NCBI GenBank assembly: GCA_958296165.1
Contig: OY282447.1
Coordinates: 558,001 to 622,000, forward strand
Direction: 5' to 3'
Origin: an uncultured Pseudomonadales bacterium
GTDB taxonomy: Bacteria > Pseudomonadota > Gammaproteobacteria > Pseudomonadales > Azotimanducaceae
DNA length: 64,000 nucleotides
The notes under the pieces were generated by a model. It was given only the letters and a program-made list of their open reading frames with translations, was not told the DNA's origin and did not search any database. How positions within the stretch are numbered: the stretch's first letter is position 1; each line of letters starts with the position of its first letter. The position numbers were made by a program, and so were the translations under genes. This document shows positions 9,948 to 19,900 of the stretch, in pieces.

Positions 9948-10970
9948 ATGTCCGCGTTGGAGTTCCGCGAACCGTTGCTGTTGCTGCTGGCGCTGCTGGC
10001 CGTCCCCGTGTTCCTGCTTGCCCGTCGGCCATCCGGCCGCGTGCTCTTTTCATCCTTCGAGGCGTTGCCGGCGCTACGCGGGGGCTGGCGGGCGCGGCTG
10101 GCTTGGCTGCCGGACGCAGCGCTTGCCTTGGCGCTGCTGGCGCTGGTGCTGGCGTTGGCCGGGCCGCGCATCGGCGAGCGCTTCAGCCGCATACAGCGGG
10201 AAGGCATCGCCATCATGATGGTCGTCGACACGTCCGGTTCGATGAGCGCCTTGGACCTGTCTACGCCGCAGCGCGAGCGCACCCGTTTGCAAGCCGTGCA
10301 GGACGTCTTCGAGCGCTTCGTGCTGGGTGGCGGCGACCTGCCGGGCCGACCCGACGACGCGGTCGGCTTGGTGAGCTTCGCTGGCTATGCAGACACGGCA
10401 GCACCGCTTACGCTCGACCACGAGAATCTAGTGGCGGTGGCCCGCAACCTCGCCATCACCACCTTGCGCGAAGAGAACTTCACTGCCATCGGCGACGCCC
10501 TGGGCCTGGCGGTCGAGCGGCTGCGGGAGTCGCCAGCGCAATCGCGCATCGCGGTATTGCTGACGGACGGCGTCAACAACGCCGGCGTGGAGACGCCGGG
10601 CGCCGCGGCCGAACTGGCTCGTTCGCTGGGCGTCAAGGTCTACACCATCGGCGCTGGCAGCACCGGCATCGCCCACATGCGCGTGCCGGACGCCCGCCGC
10701 GGTTCAACGCTGCGAGCGGTGGCGGTGGAGATCGACGAAGAGACCCTGCGCGACATTGCCGAGCGCACCGGCGGGCTGTATTTCCGCGCCAGCAACGCCG
10801 ATGCGCTGGCGGACGTATACGCCGAGATCGACCGCCTTGAGCGCACCAAGATCACCGAGGATCGCTCTCGGCAGTACGAGGAGCTCTTCGTGGCGCCGCT
10901 GCTCGCCGCGCTATTGCTGGCCGCGCTCGGCTGGCTGGGCCGCAGCGCCGTGTTCGCGCGGGTGCCGTGA
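9948..10970 (+). CDS. batA: BatA-like von Willebrand A membrane protein
   Basis: A 340-residue inner-membrane protein with helices at about residues 9-24 and 47-67, a large periplasmic von Willebrand A domain and a C-terminal helix (LLAALLLAALGWLG). The metal-ion site DTSGSM is intact (MVVDTSGSMSALDL) and the second metal loop is LLTDGVNNAG. BatA proteins are predicted partners of MoxR. The gene starts 5 bases after the lipoprotein gene and its stop overlaps the next start by one base. Confidence 0.92.
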   Translation: MSALEFREPLLLLLALLAVPVFLLARRPSGRVLFSSFEALPALRGGWRARLAWLPDAALALALLALVLALAGPRIGERFSRIQREGIAIMMVVDTSGSMSALDLSTPQRERTRLQAVQDVFERFVLGGGDLPGRPDDAVGLVSFAGYADTAAPLTLDHENLVAVARNLAITTLREENFTAIGDALGLAVERLRESPAQSRIAVLLTDGVNNAGVETPGAAAELARSLGVKVYTIGAGSTGIAHMRVPDARRGSTLRAVAVEIDEETLRDIAERTGGLYFRASNADALADVYAEIDRLERTKITEDRSRQYEELFVAPLLAALLLAALGWLGRSAVFARVP

Positions 10971-11995
10971 TGCGCGACATCGTGTTCGCCAACCCGCTGT
11001 GGATCCACGCCGTGTGGCCGGCGCTCGCCCTCGTGGCGCTGCTCGGCTTTCTGGAACTGCGCAGCCGCGACGTGCTCGGCCGCTTCGTCTCCGCCGTCAT
11101 GCAGCCGCGTTTGGCGCAAAGCGCTTCCGTGCCGCGTCGCGTCGCCAAGCTCGTTCTGGTGCTGGCGACGCTGCTGTTCGGCGTTGCTGCGCTGATGCGG
11201 CCGCAGACGCCGGGCAGCACCGAAGCGGTGCCAACGCGCAAGACCGGCGCAGACATCCTGGTAGTGCTCGACGTCTCCAAGAGCATGCTGGCCGAGGACG
11301 CCGCGCCCAATCGGCTGGCGCGCGCCAAGGCCGACATCGCAGAGTTCGTGGACCGCGTAAACGGCCACCGAGTGGGCTTGGTGGCCTTTGCCGGCCGCGC
11401 CGCAGTGATGAGCCCTCTCACCACCGACTACGGCTTCTTCCATCTAGTGCTGAAGGGCGTTCACCCGGATGCCGTCGGGCGCGGCGGCACGCGCTTGGGC
11501 GACGCCATTCGCACCGGCATTGCGACGTTCGGCGCGAACCGTGGCGCATCGAGGCTGATGCTGCTCATCACCGACGGCGAGGATCACGACTCCTACCCCG
11601 TCGACGCCGCCGATGAGGCCCTTGCAGCCGGCATTCGCATCGTCGCCATCGGCTTCGGCAGCGAAGAAGGCAGCGAGATTGCGCTCACCGATGCCGACAC
11701 CGGCGCTCGCAACGTGTTGGTGGACGACAACGGCGCACCGGTGTTGTCGCGCCTGGACGGCGCCTTGCTGCGCGACATCGCCCTGCGCACCGAAGGGGTG
11801 TACGTGCCCGCCGGCACCTCCGCCATCGACCTAGACGCCATCGTGGAGGCGCACGTGCAACCCATGGTGGCCGAAGCGGCGACGCAGCTGCACCGCCGCG
11901 CTCCCACCGAACACTACTTCTGGCTGCTGCTGGCGGCATTGGCGTGTTTCGTGGCGGCAGTGTGGGCTGGGTCGCCGCGTTGGAGAACGGGATGA
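10970..11995 (+). CDS. batB: BatB-like von Willebrand A membrane protein
   Basis: A 341-residue paralogue of the preceding gene: two N-terminal helices (IHAVWPALALVALLGFLEL and LVLVLATLLFGVAALM), a periplasmic von Willebrand A domain and a C-terminal helix. The metal site is DVSKSM in VVLDVSKSMLAEDAAPNRL, characteristic of BatB, with LLITDGEDHDS as the later metal loop. The ATG at 10970 overlaps the batA stop (TGATG) and the gene's own stop overlaps the next start (ATGA), so translation is coupled along the cluster. Confidence 0.92.
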   Translation: MRDIVFANPLWIHAVWPALALVALLGFLELRSRDVLGRFVSAVMQPRLAQSASVPRRVAKLVLVLATLLFGVAALMRPQTPGSTEAVPTRKTGADILVVLDVSKSMLAEDAAPNRLARAKADIAEFVDRVNGHRVGLVAFAGRAAVMSPLTTDYGFFHLVLKGVHPDAVGRGGTRLGDAIRTGIATFGANRGASRLMLLITDGEDHDSYPVDAADEALAAGIRIVAIGFGSEEGSEIALTDADTGARNVLVDDNGAPVLSRLDGALLRDIALRTEGVYVPAGTSAIDLDAIVEAHVQPMVAEAATQLHRRAPTEHYFWLLLAALACFVAAVWAGSPRWRTG

Positions 11996-14394
11996 GAGCG
12001 GCCGTGCTCGTCTGCGTCGCCATCGCGCTCGGCGCGGCGGCCTACGCGCAGCAGCAAGATGCGGCGGAGGATGTGCCGCCACCTCAAGAGGCCGCCGCGC
12101 CGGAGGCGGCGAGCGCCGAACCTGCTCTGACGCCAAGGGGCCGCTACAACTCAGGGTTGAGCCAGCTCGGCGCGGACGACTTCGAGGCCGCGGCCGATGA
12201 GTTCCTCGCCGCTCGCGACAGCGCAGGGCCGGATGCGCAACTGCGCTACCGCGCCGCGTTCAACCTAGGTCTTGCGATAGCCAACGGCGTGCCGCCGGAC
12301 GCGGAACCGGCGGACGCCATCGCCACGCTGCGCCAGAGCGCCGCCTGGTTCAACGATGCGGTGCGGCTCGCGCCGGCTGGAGACGAAGACGCTCGCATCA
12401 ACTTGGAGCTGATCTCGCGCCGCATCATCGAGCTGGCCGACCAGCTGAACCAAGGCAACCGCCTGGAAGCTCGGCTCGACCGGCTGATCGACGATCAACG
12501 CGGCGTCCGCGACGACGTGCGAAGACTGCTCGAAGACATCGCCGCCGAACAAGCTGCCGCCGAGCCGCTCGGCTTCAGCAGCGCCTTCGAGGCATTGGCA
12601 AGCCGCGAGCGGACGCTGATGGCGGAAGTGGGCGACTGCATCGACTTGGCCGCCGAGGAACGTCTGTTCATCGAACAGACGCCGGCGCAGGAACGCACAC
12701 CTGAACAGCAAAGCCGCGCCTACCAACTCGCCGCGCTGGTCGACTACTTGGAGCGCGCGCGACAGTCTTTGAGCGATTCAAGACGGCTGCTGCGACGCTT
12801 GCAGGGCGAGCGCGGCCACCGGCGCACCGACGCGGCGCTGGCGGAGTTGAAGCGCGCCCGTGAGCAGCTGCTCGACCCGGTGCGCGTGCTGCAGGCGGCG
12901 ATGCGCGACGAACTAGAGCTCATCACCCACACCGATGCCTTGGCGGCCTATCGCGACGACGCGCTGCAACTCGACGAGACTGTGCCGGCGTGGTTGACCG
13001 CCAAGCACCTCGCCGATCGCCAGGAAGACATCGCCGCCCGCAGCGGCGGCGTGCTCGGCCGCTTCGAGGCCGTGACCGCGGCATCGGCCGTCGACGCCGG
13101 CGCGCAGGACGAGAAGAACGCTAGGGCGCTGCAGTCGATCGAGGAAGCGACTTCGATCTTGGAGCGCGGCTTGGCGGCGATGCGCGACGCCATGGCAGCC
13201 CTCGACGACGCCGACGACCCCGCCGCGGCAAGCGCAAGCGAGAGGCAAGCGCTGCAAGCCCTGGCGCAGGCCATCGAGCGATTCGCCGGCGTCAAAGAGC
13301 TGGTTGAACTCGCCTATGCCGACCAGGAGCGCATCGATGCGCTCCTGGACCCCGAAGCCGACGGCGCCAGCGCCGAACTGTCCGGCGCCGAACGGGCCGA
13401 GGCGATCTTCGCTCTCGGCGAGGGGAATCGGCAGCGTCTCGAACGGCTGCAGCCGCTGCTGGCAGAGGAGGCGGCCAGCGCCACCGCCGCCGCAGCCGAG
13501 CAAGAGCAGCCGGACGAACAAGCTCAGCAGGCGGCGGAGCAGCGCTACGCGCAAGCCGAAGCGCTGCGCAGCCAGGCCGCCGCCGGCTTGGTCACGTTGC
13601 TCGGCGAAGTCGAGCGCATCGCCAACGCCGCCGCAGCGCCCGCCAAGGCTCGCGGCGCCGCCGAGGAGACGCTGCAAGCGCTGGAAGCGTTGCGCCGGTT
13701 GTTCTTCTCCATCGTCGAGCACATCCAAGCGCTGCACGCCGAGCAGGCCGACACACACGACCGCACGGCGACCTTGCAGTTCGAATCCTCCGCCGACTCG
13801 ATCGACGACTTGCCAGCCGGCCTCGGCTTGTTGGCGCAGCGGCAAGCGGGCCACGGGCAACTTGGCGACGCGCTGGCAGAGGCGTTGGCTCAGCAAGCGG
13901 ACGCCGCAGCCGCACCAGCAGCGGCGGGTGCGGCGGGCGGGGGTACGGCGGACGAAGCTGCGCCCGAAAGCGCCAACCAGCAAGCCGGCGAACGGCTTGC
14001 CGAAGCAGCTGCCGAGGTTCGCAAGGCTGGCGGCCGCATGCACAGCGCCAACGCGACGCTGGCCGGCGCCGCCGAGCGGGCCGGGGCCATGTCGCCGGAA
14101 CTCGAACCGGCGTTGCAGGATCAGCTCGCCGCGCTCGATCACTTGCAGAACGCACTGCGCGCCCTGTCGCCGCCGAGCCGCCAGCAGAACCAAGGCGACC
14201 AGCAGCAGTCGAGCGGCGCCGACCAGCAGCAGGCCCAACAGGAGCAGGCCCAGCAGCAGGCCCAGCAAGAGGAGCAGATGTCGCAGCGCCAAGCCCTCAA
14301 GCGCCTGCAGGCGATTCGCGATCGGGAAGCGGAGCGGCGCCAGCGCCGCAACCAGCAGGCGACGCAACGCGCTCCGGTGGAGAAGGACTGGTGA
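11992..14394 (+). CDS. Large BatC-like helical protein with Gln-rich tail
   Basis: An 800-residue exported protein. A signal peptide (MRAAVLVCVAIALGAAAYA) is followed by a Pro/Ala/Glu linker and one or two TPR-like helical hairpins (about 60-160). Then comes a very long Ala/Glu/Gln-rich region likely to be coiled coil, and a tail from about residue 725 where Gln dominates (for example QQQAQQEQAQQQAQQEEQ). It lies where batC, a smaller TPR protein, usually stands, but is much longer. No enzyme motif was seen. A scaffold for the von Willebrand proteins in the periplasm is inference. Confidence 0.75.
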   Translation: MRAAVLVCVAIALGAAAYAQQQDAAEDVPPPQEAAAPEAASAEPALTPRGRYNSGLSQLGADDFEAAADEFLAARDSAGPDAQLRYRAAFNLGLAIANGVPPDAEPADAIATLRQSAAWFNDAVRLAPAGDEDARINLELISRRIIELADQLNQGNRLEARLDRLIDDQRGVRDDVRRLLEDIAAEQAAAEPLGFSSAFEALASRERTLMAEVGDCIDLAAEERLFIEQTPAQERTPEQQSRAYQLAALVDYLERARQSLSDSRRLLRRLQGERGHRRTDAALAELKRAREQLLDPVRVLQAAMRDELELITHTDALAAYRDDALQLDETVPAWLTAKHLADRQEDIAARSGGVLGRFEAVTAASAVDAGAQDEKNARALQSIEEATSILERGLAAMRDAMAALDDADDPAAASASERQALQALAQAIERFAGVKELVELAYADQERIDALLDPEADGASAELSGAERAEAIFALGEGNRQRLERLQPLLAEEAASATAAAAEQEQPDEQAQQAAEQRYAQAEALRSQAAAGLVTLLGEVERIANAAAAPAKARGAAEETLQALEALRRLFFSIVEHIQALHAEQADTHDRTATLQFESSADSIDDLPAGLGLLAQRQAGHGQLGDALAEALAQQADAAAAPAAAGAAGGGTADEAAPESANQQAGERLAEAAAEVRKAGGRMHSANATLAGAAERAGAMSPELEPALQDQLAALDHLQNALRALSPPSRQQNQGDQQQSSGADQQQAQQEQAQQQAQQEEQMSQRQALKRLQAIRDREAERRQRRNQQATQRAPVEKDW

Positions 14395-16982
14395 TGCGTC
14401 TGAACGCGCCTACGATCGGCACCGCGCTGGCGCTGCTGCTGGCCGTACCGGCCGCAGCCGCGACGCTGACGCTGTCCACGTCGTCCGAGGCGCTGCACAC
14501 CGAAATGCCCTTCACGCTCACCTTGAAGGCGGAGGGATTCGAGGAGGAGCCAGTGCCGCCCGCACCCGAGCTCGCCATCGAAGGCTGCGAAGTGACCTAT
14601 CTGGGCATGAATCCGAGCGTCTCCTCGCGCATCCAGATCATCAACGGCCGCCGCACCGACTGGAAGCAGGTGACCTTCAACTACCAGTGGCGCGTGACGG
14701 CGCCGGCGCGCGGCCGCTACACCGTGCCAGCGCTGCGCGTGGAGCAGAACGGCGAGGCAGCGCACACCAACCCGGCGGCATTCGAAGTCGACGACGTGCC
14801 GAGCAGCGCCGACATGATCGTGCGCATGCAGCTGCCGGAGCGCGCTGTCTGGGTAGGCGAGACCTTCGAAGTGGCGGTGGAGTGGCTGCTCGCCAGAGAA
14901 GTGGAAAGCCACGAGTTCGCGGTGCCCTTGTTCCAGGTGGAAGGCGCGCAGGTAGAGGCACCGAGCGCCGCCGGCCGACAGTCGTTGCGCTTCGCGGCCG
15001 GCACCGGCGAGGTGGTGTTGCCACTCGAACGATCGCAAGTGCGCCAAGGCGGGCGCGACTACACGCGCTTCTCGTTCCCCGCTCGCGTCACGCTCAGCCG
15101 CACCGCCGCGGTGGACTTGGCGCCAGTGCGCGTGGTGGCGCGGCTGCAGGTAGGCACGACGCGCGACACCTGGGGATTTCCGCGCGCCCGCTACGAGCTG
15201 TTTCGCGCCGCCGGGGAGCGGCGTCGGCTGACGGTGCGCGCATTGCCGCAGGCCGGTCGGCCAGCGAGTTTCGTGAACGCCATCGGCAGCGGCTTCGCCA
15301 TCGACGTGCAGGCCAGCCGCACGGTGGTATCGGTCGGCGATCCCATCGAGCTCACCGTAAGACTGCGCGGCGATGGCGCCCTCACGGGCTTGAGCCTGCC
15401 CCCCCTGCTCGGCGACGCCGGGTTGCCGCCAGCACACTTCGGCATGACCGACTCGAACCCGGTCGGCGAAGTGGACCACGACGCCAACAGCAAGACCTTC
15501 GTCGTCACCGCAAGGGTGAAGAGCGCCGAGGTAGCGGAGATTCCGCCGCTCAGGTTCTCCTATTTCGATCCGCTCGCCGGCGAATACCGCACCGTGGCAA
15601 GCCAGCCCATCGCCCTGTCCGTAGGCAGCGCCCAAATGGTCGGTGCGGCAGACGTGGTTGCAGCGCCCACGGCAGCGCCAGTGCGGGCGAGCGGCAGCGC
15701 GGCGAGCGCTGCTACCGCCAGCAGCTTGGCGACGCTGCTAGGCGCAGACATGTCGCTGAGCGCGCCGGCGCACACGTTCGCTCAGCCGTGGGGCAAGCAC
15801 ATCCAGGCCGCGCTGCTCGGCATCCTTTACGGCGTGCCTTGCTTGGCGGCGCTCACGGCCTTCTGGTTCGTGCGCACTGGCCATCGACGCCAGCACGGGC
15901 GGGCGTTGCGTCAAGCGCTGCGCCACGTCGAGCAGACCTTGGGCAGCGCTGCGCCGGCGCGCGAGGCAGCGCCAGCCATCGCCGCAGCCATGCGCCGCTT
16001 GGCGCAAGTTGCAGGCGCCGACCTGGCCGCATCCGCACCGACCTTGGAACGCTTGGAGACCAGCGCCTTCAATCCTTCCGCAGCCGCCAAGTCCGTCGAC
16101 GCAACCGTCATCGAAGAACTGCGCGACATCGCCCGACAGTGGTACGAGCACACCGGCCCGCCCGCCACTGCGGCAGCCGCCTCTTTGCTGGCCGCGGTCG
16201 TGTTGCTCGGCGCCCCGACATGGGCGGACGACCGCACCGCAGCCGAACACGCCAGAGCTCTCTACCGCGAAGCGCTGGACGAAACCGACCGCCAGCGCCG
16301 GGTGCGCCTGTTCGCCAGCGCCGAACGGGCCTGGCGGCCACTGGCCGCGGCACACCCGGCAGCTGCGGAACTGCAGGTGGACTGGGGCAACGCCGCCTTG
16401 GGCGCCCAAGACGCGGGCCGGGCCGTACTCGCCTATCGGCGCGCCTTGCACAGTGCGCCGAGCAACGACCGCGCCGGCGCCAACCTGGCGTGGCTGCGCG
16501 ACCGGCTGCCGATCTGGCTGCCGCGACCGGCCTCGGCCGGCACGCTGGATTCACTGTTGTTCTGGCGCGGGCGGTTCACAGCGGCGCAACTGCATTTGGC
16601 CGGCGGCATCGCCTTTGCCATTGGGGTTCTTGCCCTGGCGGCAGGGCTCGTGCGCCGCTCGCCCAGCGCACTGCGCCCAGTGGCGGCGTTGGCGCTGACG
16701 GTTTGGGTCGCAGCTGCTGCATCGGCTTTGCTCGCCAAAGACGCTGGCACCGCCGCCGTGGTGCTTGCGGATGGCGTTGCCTTGCGCTCGGCGGACAGTG
16801 CGGGAGCTTCTCCGGCGTTCGCCAATCCGCTGCCCGCCGGCACGGAAGTGACAGTCGTCGAATCGCGCATGCCCTGGGTTCGCGTTGTGCTTGCCGATCG
16901 CACGCCGGGCTGGCTGCCGACGAGCGCAGTCGCCGTCGTCGGGGGGTCTGCGCCAGTCGAGCCTTCGGAATCGAACGGCTAG
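14394..16982 (+). CDS. batD: BatD-BatE fusion protein (oxygen-tolerance cluster)
   Basis: An 862-residue protein that appears to join two Bat proteins. Residues 1-22 are a signal peptide. Up to about 450 it resembles BatD (LTLSTSSEALHTEMPFTLTL, ITYLGMNP-like region, NYQWRVTAPARGRYTVP). A membrane helix sits near 470-490 (LLGILYGVPCLAALTAFWFV). A second signal-like hydrophobic stretch near 592 (AAAASLLAAVVLLGAPTWA) opens a BatE-like half. This has a TPR block (610-700: DWGNAALGAQDAGRAVLAYR), two helices (about 735-780) and an SH3-like end (EVTVVESRMPWVRVVLADR). BatE normally has exactly TPR, helices and SH3. The internal signal-like segment suggests the old N-terminus of batE. Confidence 0.85.
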   Translation: MRLNAPTIGTALALLLAVPAAAATLTLSTSSEALHTEMPFTLTLKAEGFEEEPVPPAPELAIEGCEVTYLGMNPSVSSRIQIINGRRTDWKQVTFNYQWRVTAPARGRYTVPALRVEQNGEAAHTNPAAFEVDDVPSSADMIVRMQLPERAVWVGETFEVAVEWLLAREVESHEFAVPLFQVEGAQVEAPSAAGRQSLRFAAGTGEVVLPLERSQVRQGGRDYTRFSFPARVTLSRTAAVDLAPVRVVARLQVGTTRDTWGFPRARYELFRAAGERRRLTVRALPQAGRPASFVNAIGSGFAIDVQASRTVVSVGDPIELTVRLRGDGALTGLSLPPLLGDAGLPPAHFGMTDSNPVGEVDHDANSKTFVVTARVKSAEVAEIPPLRFSYFDPLAGEYRTVASQPIALSVGSAQMVGAADVVAAPTAAPVRASGSAASAATASSLATLLGADMSLSAPAHTFAQPWGKHIQAALLGILYGVPCLAALTAFWFVRTGHRRQHGRALRQALRHVEQTLGSAAPAREAAPAIAAAMRRLAQVAGADLAASAPTLERLETSAFNPSAAAKSVDATVIEELRDIARQWYEHTGPPATAAAASLLAAVVLLGAPTWADDRTAAEHARALYREALDETDRQRRVRLFASAERAWRPLAAAHPAAAELQVDWGNAALGAQDAGRAVLAYRRALHSAPSNDRAGANLAWLRDRLPIWLPRPASAGTLDSLLFWRGRFTAAQLHLAGGIAFAIGVLALAAGLVRRSPSALRPVAALALTVWVAAAASALLAKDAGTAAVVLADGVALRSADSAGASPAFANPLPAGTEVTVVESRMPWVRVVLADRTPGWLPTSAVAVVGGSAPVEPSESNG

Positions 16983-16985
16983 CGG

Positions 16986-19900
16986 CTAGTCCTCCAGCAG
17001 CTGGAGGCGCCAGCCGATGTGGCGGGCGCGCCAGTGGAACTCCACTTCGACCTCGAAGCGCACGGTCGCCTTCTGGCCATTGGCATCGGTCGCCGTCGCC
17101 TCCACCAGCACCGTTCCCTCCGCGCCCGGCTCCGGCTCCACCAGCAGCGAACCGCCGACGATCCGCACGGTCGCCACCGACGCATCGGACGACGACGCCC
17201 GCCACGACAGTTCGCCGCCAGCCTCGGCCGGCGCCGCCAGCGCGGCCAGCGGCAGCCGCAGCGCGCTCCCGAACAGCGCCTCCGGCGCCGACACTGTCAG
17301 TGCCTGCGGGCCTCGCGCGAACAGCGCCAGCGGCTCGCCGGCGGTCAGCGCGAAGCCGCGCCAGCACGGTCCGTCGAGGCAGCGCCGGGCCGCCGGGCCG
17401 GACACCGACGCCGACACCAGCGCGAACCCTCCCGCCGAGTGCGCAACGAGGTTCCCGCCGGCCGTCCCGCCGGCCCGCACCGCCGTCCGCGCCGTCGCGG
17501 TGCCGTCGGCGAACGTCGCGCCCTGCGCCGACAGCCGCGCCGCCACGTCGAACGGCGCGCCGACCGGAACCGACGCCCGGATCGTCGCCGGCGGCGGCGC
17601 CCACGGCTCGGCGTCCACCCGCTCCAATTCCACCGCCAGCGCGAACGGCGCGCCCGGATTGCCGTCCAGCCGCAGCCGTCGCAGCGCCAGCCCCGCGAGC
17701 GCCCCGGCCGGCAGCGCCTGCAGCGCGTTGCCCGACAGATCCAGGTCGCGCAGCCGCGGCAGCGCCGCCAGCGCCTGGCGCGGAACCGCCGCCAGCGCGT
17801 TGCCGCCCAGCAGCAGGCGCTCGAGCGCCGGCGCGTCCGCGACCGCCTCCGCCGCCAGGCCGGCCAGCGCGTTGCCGCGCAGATCCAGCGCGCGCAGATC
17901 CGAAAGCCCGCCGAGGTCGCCGGCCGCCAGCGCCTCCAGGCCGGCGCCGCCCAGCGCCAGCGCGCGGAGCGCCGCCAGGGCCGCCGGCGTCGGCCGTTCG
18001 CAGCCGCCGTCGCCCGACGTCGCGGCCGCCAGGGCGTCGCGCACCGCCGGCGTGCGGTCGCACACCCCTTCCAGCACCGCCACCGGCACGCGCTGGCGCG
18101 CCAGCGCCGCCGAACTCCCCCTCGGCCGGCGCAGCTCCAGCTCCACGACGAACCATTCCCGCGCCGGTTCGGCGTCGGCGTCGTCGGCGATCGGAATCTC
18201 TATCCTCGCGCAGGCCCGGCCGGCGGCGATCGTCGCCTCGCCGAAGGCGCCGCCGTGCTCGCCCTCGTCCGCGTCCGCCGTCGCCGGGTCGCCGTCCGGC
18301 GCCGCCCGCCAGGCGACCGTCGCCTCCGATCGGAGCGCCGATTCCAGCTGCGCCACCGCCACCGCCACGCCGCCCTCCGGCGCCGACGACTCGGCGTCGC
18401 AGCGCACCTCCACCCGCAGCGCCGTCTGCGCGGTCAGGCCGCCGGGGTCCGTGGCAGTCGCCGCGACCGCCGCCACGCCGAGCCAGCGCCCTTCCACCGT
18501 CAACGTCGCGCCCAGCGCGGACGCCGATGCCACCTCCGGCTCGAGCGACCACGCGACGTACTCCAGCGCGTCGCCGTCCGGGTCGCGGAAGAGGTCCGCC
18601 AGGGACACTTCCGCCGTCTCGCCGACGCCGAGCAGCACAGGCGCCGGCGCGCCGGCCACCTCCGGCGCCCCGTCCACGCCCGCGCCCAGAACGACGCGCG
18701 TCTCCGCCGACGGCTCGCCCACGTTGCCGCTCTTCAAGCCCAGCACGCGCACGAAGTACTCGCCCGGCGCCAGGCCGTCGATCCGCGCCGACGAGGACCC
18801 CGCCGGCAGCTCCGCCTGCCGCGTCGCGCTCCACCCCTGGGCGGCGAGACGCCACTGCACCAGATAGCCCTCCGTGCCGGGCGACGCGCTCCAGCTCACG
18901 GCGAAGCTGGCCGTGCCGGTTGGCGAGGTCGTGACGTCCGCCGGCGCCGGCGCCGTGTCGTCGTCCCTGATGGTGCCGGTGCCCGTCGGCGTGCCGGTGG
19001 CGTTGCTCGGACTGCCGAGGGCGATGCGGACGGTCTCGTCTTCCTCGACGTCGCTGTCGCCGATCACCGACACGTCTATGGTCCGCGCGGTGGCGCCGGC
19101 CGCGAACGTCAGCGTTCCCGCGCTCAGCGCCGCGTAGTCCGTGCCCGCAGTCGCCGTGCCGGCGTCCGTGCCGTCGAGCGCGTAGCCCACCGTCGCCTGC
19201 TTGCCGCTGGCCGCGCTCAGCGACACGGTGAAGGTCAGCGCCGTCGTGCCGCCGTCGCCCTCCGCCACGCTCGGCGAGTCGATCGACAGCGACGGCGCCG
19301 GGTCGTCGTCGGAGATGGTGCCGGTTCCTGTCCCGGTGCTGATGGTCGCGTTGCTGGCGCCGCTCAGCGTCGCCACGACGGTTTCGTCGGCCTCGTCCGT
19401 TGAGTCGCCCGTCACCGACACATTGAAGGTCCGGCTGGTCGTCCCCGCCGTGAACGTCAGCGTGCCGCCCGACATGCCCGCGTAGTCCGTCCCGGAAGTG
19501 GCCGTGCCGCCTGTCCCCTCGGCCCATTGCACCGTCACTTCCTTGGCGCTCGCCGCGCTCAGGCTGACCGTGAACGTCAGCGTCGTGGCGCCGCTGTCGC
19601 CCTCCGTTACGCTCGGCGAGTCGATCGACAGCGCCGGCAGCGGGTCGTCGTCCGCGAGGCCGATCGTGGCCGAGTTCACCGCCAGGCTGCCCGATGTGCC
19701 ATCCACCGTCACCGTCTCGTTCGTCTCGTCCACCGTGTCGTCCGTCGGCGTCAGCGTGAAGGTCCCGGCCTTGCTCTGCGCCTCCGCGGCGATCTCGATG
19801 TCGAACGACGGCACCGCCGCGAAGTCCACCGCCGACGCCGTGCCGCTGCCCGAAACGCTCACCGTCACCGTCCTGGCCGCGGCGAACCGCGTCGTGCCGT

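Noticed and set aside
12913-14367. 484-codon minus-strand frame opposite the BatC-like gene
   Set aside because: Leu/Gly-rich mirror of a Gln/Ala/Glu-rich gene; typical GC shadow.
16991-17007. Bidirectional terminator at the Bat/giant-gene junction
   Set aside because: A perfect inverted repeat CCTCCAGC/GCTGGAGG is present but lies inside the coding end of the giant gene and has no T tract.
13304-18934. 1,876-codon plus-strand frame across the Bat cluster
   Set aside because: Overlaps two well-supported genes in another frame; product is Arg/Pro/Ala-rich with no motif.
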